Source: Artocarpus heterophyllus
Taxonomy: Eukaryota > Streptophyta > Magnoliopsida > Rosales > Moraceae
Direction of reading: 5' to 3'
DNA: 64,000 bases
Assembly (NCBI GenBank): GCA_025403435.1
Contig: CM046348.1
Span: forward strand, 19,133,679-19,197,678
Below the pieces are notes generated by a model that saw nothing but the letters and a program-made list of their open reading frames with translations, was not told the DNA's origin and searched no databases. Each line of letters begins with the position of its first letter. The stretch's first letter is position 1. Below, piece by piece: positions 10,491 to 20,519 of this stretch. A program made the translations under genes and the position numbers.

Positions 10491-10736
10491 TACGCCTAGC
10501 TTTTTACAATAGATCTAGTGGACCACTAAGATTTTATCTTGCAAAGTGTGGTCTATCAATCAAAGTGAGGGATAGTGGGGTTATGTGAGTTTTGAATTAG
10601 CTCCGTATTACTACTGGCTGGATGGTCACTGTTTGTAATAAGTTATCTTTAGACTATTTTTCTCAAGTCAGTCTTCCATTTCTAAAATATGACCCCCAAG
10701 TCCAACGCATACGGATGATATTTGGTTAATAATTTA

Positions 10737-11515
10737 CAAGGAGGAAAATATCAGTATTGGTGAAAATATAGTATTTTAATTTTACAGAAATTTTGAGGAA
10801 CATATCAACATCGGTAGAAGATAAAAATTATAGAAATTATGAAAATTTTTTATTGAACATATCTCTAATACTTTAAGATACAATAAACATTAAAAGACAT
10901 AAATAAACACGATTCATATAATAAAGTTCATATATGCTAGATTTGTTAATACTAAAAGGAAGTTTTGTGAGACTTAAGCATATTTGGAATTCTATCTTGA
11001 TTCAAACAATATTGGTATAATGATATGTTTTTTGAGTAGTGCTGAATATTGTTAAGAATATGCCACATGTAGGTTTGTTGACTTCTTCCTATTGTATTTC
11101 TATAGATGAGAAACTAGGAATTGTCTCAATTGTTTGAGATGGTGGTGGTATCCTCGGATGAGGATAATTGAAAATTCTATAACCATCATAATTTCTATGG
11201 TGGGGAAGGCTAAGTCTTACTGCAAAGTTAACGTGTATAGGACAAATATCCATTCATTGAAAGTATAAAATACCAACAGATTATTTAAAGGGAAAAATTC
11301 TATTAAATTTTGTAATTTTTGACATTACCAAAATTGTGTTGAAATTTCGTTAATATGTATCGAAATTTTATACAAAATATGTTATAGATTTTCCAAAATC
11401 GATATTGTTAACGAAATTACCGATATTTCTGATATTTTGCTGAAGTTGGTAAAATAGTGGAAAGATATTTTGGAACCTTAAAATTTTAGAAATTTTGTGG
11501 AAATTTTCCTCCTTG
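10737..11515. mobile_element. Non-autonomous hAT-like DNA transposon (779 bp)
   Basis: The ends are inverted repeats: caaggaggaaaat on the left (10737-10749) and its complement attttcctccttg on the right (11503-11515). Directly outside lies a perfect 8-bp duplication, ataattta (10729-10736 and 11516-11523), the size made by hAT transposases. The CA...G start also fits hAT termini. The interior is AT-rich with repeated subterminal phrases (gatattt, gaaattt) and no transposase, so it would need an enzyme from elsewhere. Confidence 0.8.
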
Positions 11516-11635
11516 ATAATTTAAACCAATTAAGGTGATATAAATTTTAAAGAAGACCTTTTCAAATCCAAAAAAAAAAGGAGAAATTCTGTCACGGCAG
11601 AAAAGATTCAATGCAAAATTTTGGCATTGGATTGC

Positions 11636-11810
11636 TAAATTCAAGTTCCTATACATTTCGACAATCTAGTATTTATGTAGTTTATTTTCATTTTTTTTAG
11701 GAAAGTTAATCATTCAAACTAAACTGCTAAAAACATGATGGGATTTGATGAAGATGGAGATACCCCATGGTACTATGTTATGTTTGAAAGAGATTATCAG
11801 CCGAGAAGAA
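11636..11810 (+). repeat. Dispersed direct repeat, copy 2 (partner 5203-5365)
   Basis: It shares tcaagttcct, atttatgtagtttatttt-like sequence, aggaaagtta, aaactgct and tgtttgaaagagatta with the copy at 5203-5365. It lies immediately before the kinase pseudogene, so it may be part of that gene's remnant that I cannot read as protein. Confidence 0.6.
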
Positions 11811-11819
11811 AGGATATAG

Positions 11820-12795
11820 GCATTGGTTATACAAGTAGGGAATACATCGGAATGTGAATCAACTTGCTTAAATAACTGCTCTTCCACAGCTTACGCTTAT
11901 GACGGTAGCGGTTGTTTGATTTGGAAGAGATCTCCAGCAAGTTGAAGAATATGCAATCCGTGGAAGAATGCTCTACATTTGGATATCGGCTTCTGAGTTT
12001 AAGACTCCTACAAATTAGATTAAGGGTTTCAAAAACAGAAAGGGACTAGTTCGCGTTGTTGTGGGCTAAACAGCAGGGTCAACATTTCTCCTAGGCCTTG
12101 TTTTGTTTTTTATTTTCAGAAGAAGAACATGTTTCTTGGAATGGATAAAGTGGAAGGTACGTTGATGGCCAGTGGTGCAGCGACTTTTTTGTTAGTGGAA
12201 GTGCTATGCCAAAAAGTACTAATAGATTTTATTGTATACATGCACAGTTATATGCTTGATTATTGCATGGGAGCATAATGATATAAATTTAAAATTTTTA
12301 GCGGATCATCCTATAATTTTTCTTGTGAAACAAGGGTATGATTAAAATTTTTAAAAAATTTTAAGGCTAAAGTTAAAACTTTAAAAGTTGAATGGGGCTT
12401 ATGTCCCCACTCAACAATACGTGGCTCCATCACAGTTGATGGCTTTTGGCCTTAGAGATTGCAGAATGCAACAAAGAACTTTTTGGAGAAATTGGGTGAA
12501 GGAAGCTTCGGTACATTTTTAAAGGTTTGTTGCCTGACTCTACTAGGATAGAAATGATGAAGCTTGAAAGCGTTGGCCAAGGGGTGAAGCAATTTCGAAC
12601 AGAAGTCAGCACAATTGGGTCAATCCAACACGCCAATCTTGATCGACTTCTCGGTACCAAAATATTGTTGGTCTATGATTACATGTCTAATAATGGCTCT
12701 TTAGATGCTCACCTTTTCTATGAAAACAATTTAAAATTTTTGGATTGGGAAACAAGATACCAAATTGCTTTAAGCCCAAAACAGTTTAAATGTTT
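11820..12795 (+). pseudogene. G-type lectin S-receptor-like kinase pseudogene (PAN to kinase N-lobe)
   Basis: Two readable parts survive. Near 11847-11945 there is a PAN-domain piece (CESTCLNNCSSTAYAYD) with the Cys spacing of the intact gene at 15.9 kb. Membrane-segment and juxtamembrane remnants follow with many stops (11945-12180). From about 12440 a kinase N-lobe appears: QNATKNF, a glycine loop LGEGSFGT, then 12527-12775 in frame with LPDST, KLESVGQGVKQFR, LLVYDYMSN and LDWETRYQIA. The VAIK motif reads IEMMK. The frame then runs into unrelated sequence; lectin domain, catalytic loop and C-lobe are missing. Orientation matches the other kinase copies. Confidence 0.8.
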
Positions 12796-13260
12796 TGCAG
12801 CGGTGGTAAGATCTGAACACTGCTTCGAGAAGCCGTAGGAATTGTCGGCGGAACAGGACCATTGGGGATTGATTGATGATAGCCTCGGGCTCTTGATCAG
12901 CGGCTCTCCGAGCATCGATAGAGAATCAGTGATAATCGTCTGGAAGGACGAAAGGCGGCTTCATTGATGTGAATGCAAAGTGCCTTCGCAGCGGCGGCAG
13001 GATCTGGCTGCCACCTCTGGAAGCCACAGGCATCGTCGGTGGAGCAAGACGAATGGGAGCTCTCCTGCCGCTGGCCATCGATGATTCCAAGCAACGGAGA
13101 ATGAATTTACCATCGCCAATTGCCTAGATGATGATCTAGGAGAGCTTTGGGTTTGAAGAATATATGAAGAAGAGGGAGAGGAAACAGAGAACAAAAAAAT
13201 TGGAGAGAGAAGAGAGAAACATAAACTAAGGAGAGAGAAATAAAACAAATATTAGATTAA
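12793..13260. other. GC-rich transposon-like block with an internal 66-bp duplication
   Basis: Two related segments, 12793-12858 and 12984-13050, share gcagcggyggyarGATCTG-type sequence, gaagcc, and tcgtcggyggarca. The block then passes into GA-rich sequence (13160-13240). Read on the minus strand this looks like a CT-rich leader followed by a GC-rich first exon (13248-12961 is open for 95 codons). The same layout recurs at 21.45-22.04, 40.92-41.45 and 54.2-54.5 kb, which points to a repeat family rather than a gene. Confidence 0.4.
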
Positions 13261-13399
13261 GTTTCTATTTGATTTTTGAATTAAGGATAAAAATGTCAAA
13301 TTAAAAAAAATAAACAATAAGAGGATGGTTTTAAAAAGTCAAAAAATGCAAGGAGTTTTAATAAATGTTGTGTTTTAAGAGCATTTTATATAGCTTTTT

Positions 13400-13530
13400 C
13401 AAAAAGTAGAATACAACGATCATAAGAAACGACGACAAAAGTAAAAAGCTGCTCAAAACGACAATGAATAGGAAAACGACGCTAGGCAAAATAACGACAA
13501 GCATGGAGAAAACCTCGACGTGAAAACTGT
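13400..13530. repeat. Dispersed CGACAA-rich repeat, copy A
   Basis: The stretch is dominated by A-rich phrases with CGAC (aaacgacgacaaaag, aaaacgacaatgaat, aaataacgacaagc). The same vocabulary fills 19540-19890, 20930-21140, 22190-22300 and 42180-42775. No boundaries or coding content could be defined. Confidence 0.5.
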
Positions 13531-13608
13531 AATAAAAGTCTAATCCAATCCTAACAATTGTGGCTGAATTATCACGGACAAAATATACTGAAACTTCCTA
13601 GGTGGTCT

Positions 13609-13722
13609 GGCGCTTAGAGCGCTCCCACTACTGGGATTATTCAACGTGCCTTACGTGTAATTTACTTTGGGGGTTCCCTTATTGGCTCTTAGAACGCTCC
13701 CACTACTAGGATTATTCAAAGA
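13609..13722 (+). repeat. Short tandem duplication
   Basis: The 37-bp phrase cttagarcgctcccactact-rggattattcaa occurs at about 13612-13648 and again at 13687-13723. The rest of the interval differs between copies. Function unknown. Confidence 0.6.
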
Positions 13723-14294
13723 CTAACCGGTGAACTACTCTATTTCTTCCACTAATGATATTGACCGACTTGTTGAGAGGATAGCACCAGAAGAAAGAAA
13801 AAAGAAGCGGTCGACTGGCCCTCACCAGCAGCTAGAGGAGGAGAAACGAATGATGTCCTGGCCTGGGCTGGGCACCTATCAGCCAACTAGACAAAAAAAA
13901 AGAAGAAAAAAGGACCAATGCAATGTATTTACATTGAATTATTAGATTCATGTTCATAAAGAAATTTCACAGTGTCATAGCAGTGGACTTTTTTATATTT
14001 TTGGTGAATGATGAAAATGTTTATGATATTGTTGATATTTTCACAACAATATCTATATTTTGAAGTCTTAACATAGGTATGAGAGAATGATTTTTCTTCT
14101 AAGATATTTATAAAATAAATATTTGTGAAAATCCAGGATATTTTTAAAACTTTCCGTAAAATATTCTAAAAGAAAGAAAATTTTTCTTTTGCACATAAAT
14201 CAATTTGCAAGACTTTTTTTTTAATTATTTTTTAATAAAATGTGACTAATATTTTGAACCTAAACACAATAAAAAGTATTTATTAAGACTTATT

Positions 14295-14400
14295 TATAGT
14301 TGTTTGGTTTGAGAACTGTAGCATGTGAGAGCTTTACACTATAGCTTTTCACTATAGCATGTGAAAGTTTTACACTATTTAATGTTGTAATTGATGGTTA
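14295..14400 (+). repeat. Short dispersed repeat with internal direct repeat
   Basis: Contains tagcatgtgagagcttta and tagcatgtgaaagtttta in direct order, and matches 5560-5660 in the opposite orientation. It may be a MITE fragment. Confidence 0.45.
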
Positions 14401-15400
14401 GAACTGTTTTTCCAAATGATCTATTAGTCTTTAAATAATTTTTACTTTTAAAATGAATAGTTTGTGACTCTTATATATAGCCTCATGTCATGTTACATGG
14501 AGATATGTATACCATATTTTTATTATTTTTGTCTATTAATTCCAATTATTGTTCTTTATTGAACACATAAAGACATGGTATAACTCAAATGAGTTAAAAC
14601 TGGATTTTGTTGCCTTGAGTTTCGACTCCATGAGCTTAGAAACTATACAAAGTTCTTATGATATAATATACCTCATAGTTCTCAAACTATGACGAGTTCA
14701 GAAGTTCAAAACCAAGATGGGTTCTTTGATATATTTTATATCCTCTACCACAAATTAGTGTTGAGATGTCATTACAACTCCATAAAGACTACTTTTCAAG
14801 TTGGATAAATCAACAATACCAAATTTATGAGCTAACAATAAGAAGAAATTAAGAAACATACATGTGACATATCAACAATTATGTCTAGAACTATTTTCAT
14901 GGGGAATATCCTGGTAGTTATATTGTTTAGATCAAGATTGTAACCTACATAACACTTTTTCAACCAGCTAAAAACTCCTTTTGGTATTGAAGACACTTAA
15001 AGTTTGTGTGTTCTTGTTTATGTTTGATGGTAGTTTTTTATATACTCTATTATATTATTTATTCGGTTTGTAATGATATGCAAAATAATATTAGAATCAT
15101 AATCAATATATATCATGATAGTATCCTTTTATAGTAAGCAATACAACTCTTATATTAGATCAAAATTGTATTGTCTATGTTATTAACTTAGTTCAAATTA
15201 AATAATATTGATTATTTTAGCATTATGCAAAGTAGTAATGAAAAAATTACAAGTTTTTATAAGATACCTATTTTTTTCGACTATCCATCATCGACAATAT
15301 CCATAATATTATTTGTAAATAAAAACCTCGGCAACTTCAACTACATCAACATTTTCGCCCTTGATCTTGATTCAATAAAGATTTTTTTGTCCTAGAAACA
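14400..15400. other. AT-rich intergenic DNA upstream of the receptor kinase
   Basis: No open frame, RNA gene or element edge recognised. The corresponding upstream region of the second receptor kinase (62.6-63.4 kb) lacks this stretch, so part of it is probably inserted DNA. Confidence 0.5.
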
Positions 15401-15811
15401 TGGTAAAAATTCTGTCATCCTAGATAATCATTGAAACTTAAAATATACAGAAAATGAGATATTTATTGGTGTGAGATTTGGCCTATGAAATGCTAATAAG
15501 GATATAAGACGGGGATTTAACTGAGTTTATAGCATGTGTAAATGAGAGACAAAAAATTGGGTTAAAACCTCTTGAACTCCTCAATCAAACACAAGAGAGA
15601 CTTGACCTTGCTTAGGTCCACCACGGTGGAGATCTGTGTGCGGTCTAAAGAATATTGTCCTTTGAAATTTTGCTAATGGAGGAGACAATGGACGAAGTGG
15701 AGTGTACACTCAATTTGACGCTACTGTGTTACGATTCTCAAAAAGTTAAAAATAAAAAAGCTTATCAAATCTCAGCTTGACCAACTTAAAATGCTACCAT
15801 TATTTTCATGC

Positions 15812-15820
15812 TATATATTA
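15812..15820 (+). promoter_or_regulatory. TATA box of the intact receptor kinase
   Basis: The sequence tatatatta lies about 105 bases before the chosen ATG. The block around it (attttcatg, tatatatta, acagc, gctgtacaaa) is conserved upstream of the second gene, with TATA at 63319-63330, supporting a shared core promoter. Confidence 0.6.
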
Positions 15821-15924
15821 ACAGCAAGCTGTACAAAATAGCTCAATGATTTTATTTAAAAAAAAAACTGAAACAAATGTCATATTTCTTCAAAATAAAC
15901 CAGCCTGCAAAAATTTGTTCAACC

Positions 15925-18363
15925 ATGAATTTTAAGAAAAGCCAACCAAGTTTGACGCTTGTTGTTCTCATCCAATGCCTAATTCTCACGAATCACATGT
16001 CCATTGGAGCTCATGACACCATCTTGGCGAACCAATCTCTCTCCGGAGACCAAACCATTGTCTCTGCAGGCCGTGGAAACTTCGTACTTGGATTCTTTAA
16101 ACCAGGTAATAACTCTTCAAACTACTACTTAGGCATGTGGTACAAACAAGTTAGACAAACCACAGTTTGGGTGGCAAATAGAGAAAAACCAGTCTCCGAT
16201 AGATTTTCTTCAGAATTAAGAATCTCACATGGCAATTTAGTCCTCTTCAATGAGTCCAAAGTCCCAATTTGGTCCACGAATGTGAACTCCAGTAGTTCAT
16301 CTTCAATAGAAGCTGTTCTTTTGGACAATGGAAACCTTGTCTTAAGAGATGGGTCTAATTTGTCAAAACCAACATTGTGGGAAAGTTTTGATCATCTAAC
16401 TAATGCATGGCTTCCTGGTAGTAGACTTGGATACAACAAAAAGACCCAACATAAGAGCATTCTCACTTCGTGGAAGAATTCAGAGGATCCAGCCCCGGGG
16501 CTCTTCTCTTTTGAGCCAGTCCTAAGTGATAACTCTTTTGTGATGCTGTGGAATAAGTCTAGAATATACTGGAGAACTGGAGCTTGGGACGAAAGCACAA
16601 TTTCATTCAGCTTAGTCCCTGAGATGAGGAATACTACTTACTTCAACTACACCTTCGTTTCAAACGAAAATGAGATCTACTTAACCTATTCCATCAAGTA
16701 CTCAAAAAAGAAAAATATATACTCTCTCAACAACACTGCCGATTTATTAATGAGATATCTGATGGATGTTTCGGGGCAGTTTAAGGAGCTACTATTGAAT
16801 CCTAATATTAGGAAATGGGATATGTTTTGGTTGCGACCGAGAGAACAATGCAAAGTCCACGCTTTTTGTGGGGTATATGGAAGCTGTAACGAGGAGTCCA
16901 CACCATCCTGTAATTGTTTGAATGGGTTTGAACCCAAATCTTGGGAGGATTGGGATTTGGAGGACTACTCGGGCGGGTGCATCAGAAAAACAAAGCTTCA
17001 GTGTAGGAACAATATCAACCATGTAAGTGGTGTTAGAGACAAATTCTTGGAAATTTCAAGCATGTTGTGGCCTGAAAATAAACAATCAAAGCAAATGGAG
17101 AATATGGAAGCTTGTGAATCATATTGCTTCAACAACTGCTCTTGCATTGCTTATTCTTATGAGAACACAAGGTGCTCCATATGGGATGAAGATCTCTTAA
17201 ATCTACAACAACTCGCAGCAGGTGATGGGAGGGGAAGAAGTCTCTTCGTTCGTTTAGCTGCTTCCGAGTTTCAAAGTACTAAAAAAGGAAAGGAACTAAT
17301 CATAGGTATTATGGTTGGCACAGTTGTTGGGTCAATAATTTTTCTAGTCCTTATTTTGTTTTTAGTAGTAAGAAGAAAAAATATAGTTTCCACTGGAAAA
17401 GTTATGGAGGGATCACTAAAGGCATTTGCATACAAAGATTTGCAAAACGCAACGAAGAACTTCTCGGATAAATTGGGTGGAGGAGGCTTTGGCTGTGTCT
17501 TCAAGGGGAAATTGCCAGACTCTACTATGATAGCAGTGAAGAAGCTCGAAAGCATTGGCCAAGGAGAGAAGCAATTCCGAGCAGAAGTTAGCACGATTGG
17601 AACAATCCAACATGTTAACCTAATTCGACTTCGTGGGTTCTGCTCTCAAGATGCTAAAAAGCTGTTGGTCTATGATTTCATGGCCAATGGGTCTTTAGCT
17701 TCTCACCTTTTTCATCAAAACAATTTGAATGTCTTGGATTGGAAAACAAGGTACCAAATTGCTATGGGAACAGCAAGAGGATTGGTTTATCTGCATGAGA
17801 ACTGTAGAGATTGCATCATACATTGTGATATCAAGCCTGAAAATGTTCTTTTAGATGCAGAGTTTTGTCCCAAAGTGGCAGATTTTGGGTTAGCCAAAAT
17901 TGTTGGAAGGGAATTCAGCCGGGTCCTGACAACCATGAGAGGGACAAGAGGTTATCTCGCTCCTGAGTGGATCACTGGAGCTGCAATAACATCCAAAGCA
18001 GATGTCTATAGCTTTGGAATGATGCTTTTCGAGCTTGTATCAGGGAGGAGGAACTCAGAGCAAATGGAATCAAATGGAAAATTGAAGTACTTCCCAAGTA
18101 TGGCTGTAAGCGTTGTAGTTGAAGGAGACGATGTGCTTCGCCTATTAGACGAAAGGCTAGAAGGTAATGCAAACGTAGAAGGGGTTGAAAAAGTGTGCAA
18201 AGTTGCTTGCTGGTGCATCCAAGATGATGAAGCTCACAGGCCATCAATGAGTCAGGTAGTTCACATGCTTGAGGGGATTCTGGACGTGAGCCTACCTCCG
18301 ATTCCAAGATGTCTCCATATATTCGATGATGCTGAGGAGAATGTGGTTTTCTTTGCAGAGTAA
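15925..18363 (+). CDS. G-type lectin S-receptor-like serine/threonine protein kinase (At2g19130-like), intact and intronless
   Basis: An 812-residue plasma-membrane receptor kinase. Seen in order: signal peptide (about 1-29), bulb-type lectin domain (about 30-150), S-locus glycoprotein region, EGF-like cysteines (from C309), PAN domain (about 360-434), one membrane helix (about 458-482) followed by RRK, and a kinase domain with glycine loop LGGGGFGCV (517-525), catalytic Lys539, HCD at 633-635, DFG at 653-655 and APEW. HCD instead of HRD makes it a non-RD kinase, a class often tied to immune or stress signalling; ligand and pathway are unknown. No introns, as usual for this subfamily. An upstream in-frame ATG at 15877 would add 16 residues. 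I prefer 15925 because the second gene conserves this ATG with its signal peptide, while the upstream ATG is absent there. Several NxS/T glycosylation sites lie outside the membrane. Confidence 0.95.
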   Translation: MNFKKSQPSLTLVVLIQCLILTNHMSIGAHDTILANQSLSGDQTIVSAGRGNFVLGFFKPGNNSSNYYLGMWYKQVRQTTVWVANREKPVSDRFSSELRISHGNLVLFNESKVPIWSTNVNSSSSSSIEAVLLDNGNLVLRDGSNLSKPTLWESFDHLTNAWLPGSRLGYNKKTQHKSILTSWKNSEDPAPGLFSFEPVLSDNSFVMLWNKSRIYWRTGAWDESTISFSLVPEMRNTTYFNYTFVSNENEIYLTYSIKYSKKKNIYSLNNTADLLMRYLMDVSGQFKELLLNPNIRKWDMFWLRPREQCKVHAFCGVYGSCNEESTPSCNCLNGFEPKSWEDWDLEDYSGGCIRKTKLQCRNNINHVSGVRDKFLEISSMLWPENKQSKQMENMEACESYCFNNCSCIAYSYENTRCSIWDEDLLNLQQLAAGDGRGRSLFVRLAASEFQSTKKGKELIIGIMVGTVVGSIIFLVLILFLVVRRKNIVSTGKVMEGSLKAFAYKDLQNATKNFSDKLGGGGFGCVFKGKLPDSTMIAVKKLESIGQGEKQFRAEVSTIGTIQHVNLIRLRGFCSQDAKKLLVYDFMANGSLASHLFHQNNLNVLDWKTRYQIAMGTARGLVYLHENCRDCIIHCDIKPENVLLDAEFCPKVADFGLAKIVGREFSRVLTTMRGTRGYLAPEWITGAAITSKADVYSFGMMLFELVSGRRNSEQMESNGKLKYFPSMAVSVVVEGDDVLRLLDERLEGNANVEGVEKVCKVACWCIQDDEAHRPSMSQVVHMLEGILDVSLPPIPRCLHIFDDAEENVVFFAE

Positions 18364-18710
18364 TCCTCAAGACAAGAGTGGAACATGTTCGTTGTTTTTA
18401 GTCAAATTGGAAAGAGAAATGTTTTGTTCTCCGTTTTTATTTTGTTTTATGCTCTGCTTTTTTTTTTTCTTTTTTGTTTTTATCCCAGGGCTTTTTAAGC
18501 CAATTTCGTAGTTTTCATAAATGACTTGTTCTCCTTTTGTAGAAATAAGGTTGGCTAGTTCAAATGAAGGGCTTCATTTCCAAGAGTCTAGAATGCTGTA
18601 ACTTTGAATAAAAAAAAAAAAACCTCTAATAAAACTAATCTTACATCTGAGGTCAATCGCCCGAATTTCTTAAGCTAAAATCTAAATCGAATACTTTTTG
18701 TTCTCCAGTG
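18364..18710 (+). terminator. 3' untranslated region and polyadenylation signals of the receptor kinase
   Basis: T-rich sequence follows the stop codon, with AATAAA at 18607-18612 (leading into an A run) and again at 18628-18633. This 3' flank is recognisably repeated at 18818-19140 and 20290-20500. Confidence 0.55.
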
Positions 18711-18817
18711 TTAGTTACGTTTTTTGTGTGCTGGTTTTTCCTCCTTTTTTAAGTTAAGGATGTAGTTTTTATAACGACTTGTTTTGTGGTTATAAGATTA
18801 ATGTTTTTGTGTAAGAG

Positions 18818-19140
18818 TATTCCTCAAGACAAGGGCGCAGCAAGTTCATTGTTTTTACTCTAATAGGAAAGAGACATGTTTTTTTAACCCTTTTTATTTT
18901 CTTCTATGCTTTGCTTTTTCTTCCAAGGCTTTTTAAGCCAATTTCGTAGTTTCATAAATGACTTGTTCTGCTTTTATAGAAATAAGGTTGGTCGGTTCAA
19001 ATGAATAGCCACGTTTTTAAGAGTCTAGGATACCATAACTTGGTTAAAAAAAACTACAAAGAAAACTACAAATAAAGCTAATCTTATGTCTGAGGCCAAG
19101 AGCCCCAATTTCTTAAGCTAAAATCAAAATCGAATTTTTT
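18818..19140 (+). repeat. Orphan duplicate of the receptor-kinase 3' UTR
   Basis: Starting at tcctcaagacaagggcgcag it follows the gene's own 3' UTR almost word for word (ggctttttaagccaatttcg, aaatgacttgttctgctttt, aataaggttgg, tctgaggccaagagcc, aatttcttaagctaaaatc). No kinase sequence precedes it, so only the downstream part of a gene copy survives. Confidence 0.8.
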
Positions 19141-19149
19141 GTGGTTGTA

Positions 19150-19890
19150 GGAGTAATGTTTAAACACCTAATTAGATGGCTATAATATGAAGAGTAATCT
19201 TGATTAATAATTATGGTTTTATAAGATTGCAAATTACCAGGCATTTTTAATGCTCGAATACCTAGACACATATTAATGAAGGTTTATTGATCAAGTTGAA
19301 AAATAGTGATGAAATGTGAGACTGTTCAAAAACGAAACATAGAGCAGAGTCAGTGATATGTACTCTTTTTAACGGTGATGTATGTACATTAGATATACGT
19401 TAGAGATTTACTTTTTTAATTTTGTAGATGCATGGTTCAACGAGGATGCTAAAAGTTTTTAGAGGAAAAAGTGAAATTTTTTCACATATGGATGAATCTT
19501 CTTTCGTGATTGGCGCCCGTGGACTAATACTTACTCCTAACTTAGAAACATGAAATTAGAAAACGATAAGAATGGAAATACTAAAAAATAAATAAAATAA
19601 AATAAATTTAAAAAATTAAAATGAAGTAAATGAGTAAATGACAAAAATTTCAACATCCGCTGGATGAGTAAACGACGATTGATAAGTTGAAATAAGGATA
19701 TCTGACAACAGGTGTACAAAGGACTATAAACAATAAGCGACAACCGTCAAGAAAACGACACATAGGGATAGATGATGATAACATAGAAAGTAGAAACCAC
19801 AATACATGCACAAGAGATGATACATATGAAACGGCAATGGAAGTATAAAGAGCAAGAACGTGGATAACAACGCCAAAAAATGAACGACTT
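19150..19890 (+). repeat. Downstream-flank direct repeat, copy 1 (partner 20520-21150)
   Basis: The interval shares long blocks with 20520-21150, for example gaagagtaatcttgatta, gtgatatgtactctttt, tgattggcgcccgtggac, cttagaaacatgaaatta and tttcaacatcc. Together with the repeated 3' UTRs it shows that a segment of 3' UTR plus downstream DNA was duplicated in tandem. The right part is CGAC-rich (dispersed repeat copy B). Confidence 0.75.
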
Positions 19891-19904
19891 CCACTGGAAA
19901 AGCC

Positions 19905-20289
19905 GCAGCAATAACATCCAGAGCAGATGTCTATAGCTTTGGAATGATTGTTTTTTGAGCTTGTTTCAGGGGGGAGGAACTCAGAGCAAGCTGAATTAGA
20001 TGGAAAATTAAAGTGCGTCCCTAGTATGGCTGTAAGTGTTGTAGTTGAAGGAGGCGATGTGCTGCGCCTATTAGAGGAAAGGCTAGAAGGTGATGCAAAC
20101 GTAGAAGAGGTTGAAAAAGTGTGCAAAGTTGCTTGCTGGTGCATCCAAGATGATGAAGCTCACAGGCCAGCAATGAGTCAAGTAGTTCAAACGCTTGAGG
20201 GAATTATGGATGTGAGCCTACCTCCAATTCCGATATGTCTCCATATATTTGACAACAATGAGGAGAATGTGGTTTTCTTTACAGATTAA
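19905..20289 (+). pseudogene. Receptor-kinase C-terminal fragment
   Basis: Begins abruptly in the kinase activation segment (AAITSRADVYSFGM) and continues to the gene's normal C-terminus (LHIFDNNEENVVFFTD). One extra T near 19950 shifts the frame; from 19948 to 20289 it is open and closely matches residues 665-812 of the intact kinase. Just before the start the sequence ttccactggaaaag (19888-19902) equals the juxtamembrane codons at 17391-17404 of the intact gene. An internal deletion joining juxtamembrane to activation segment is therefore possible. It lacks ATP site and catalytic loop, so it is not a kinase. Confidence 0.85.
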
Positions 20290-20500
20290 TCCTCAAGACA
20301 AGAACGCAGCATGTTCATTGTTTTTAGTTGAATACGAAAGATAACATGTTTTGTTTCCCCTTTTATTTTGTTTTATGCTACGCTTTTTCTTCCAAGCTTT
20401 TTAAGCCAATTTCATAGTGTTCATAAATGATTTGTTTTGCTTTTGTAGAAATAAGGCTGGCTATTTCAAACGAAAGGCCTAGTTTCTAAAATCTGGGGAA
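20290..20500 (+). repeat. Third copy of the receptor-kinase 3' UTR
   Basis: Follows the fragment's stop codon and matches the UTR at 18364 (tcctcaagacaagaacgcag, ttttattttgttttatgct, ctttttaagccaatttc, aataaggctgg). Confidence 0.8.
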
Positions 20501-20519
20501 AAATAAAACTCTAACATGC

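Noticed and set aside
13730..13945. A 71-codon frame upstream of the kinase.
   Set aside because: No homology; it crosses the short duplication at 13609-13722 and A-rich sequence.
17972..18370. A 132-codon minus-strand frame over the kinase 3' end.
   Set aside because: It overlaps the conserved kinase C-lobe on the opposite strand; the same shadow appears at 19650-20144 over the duplicated fragment.
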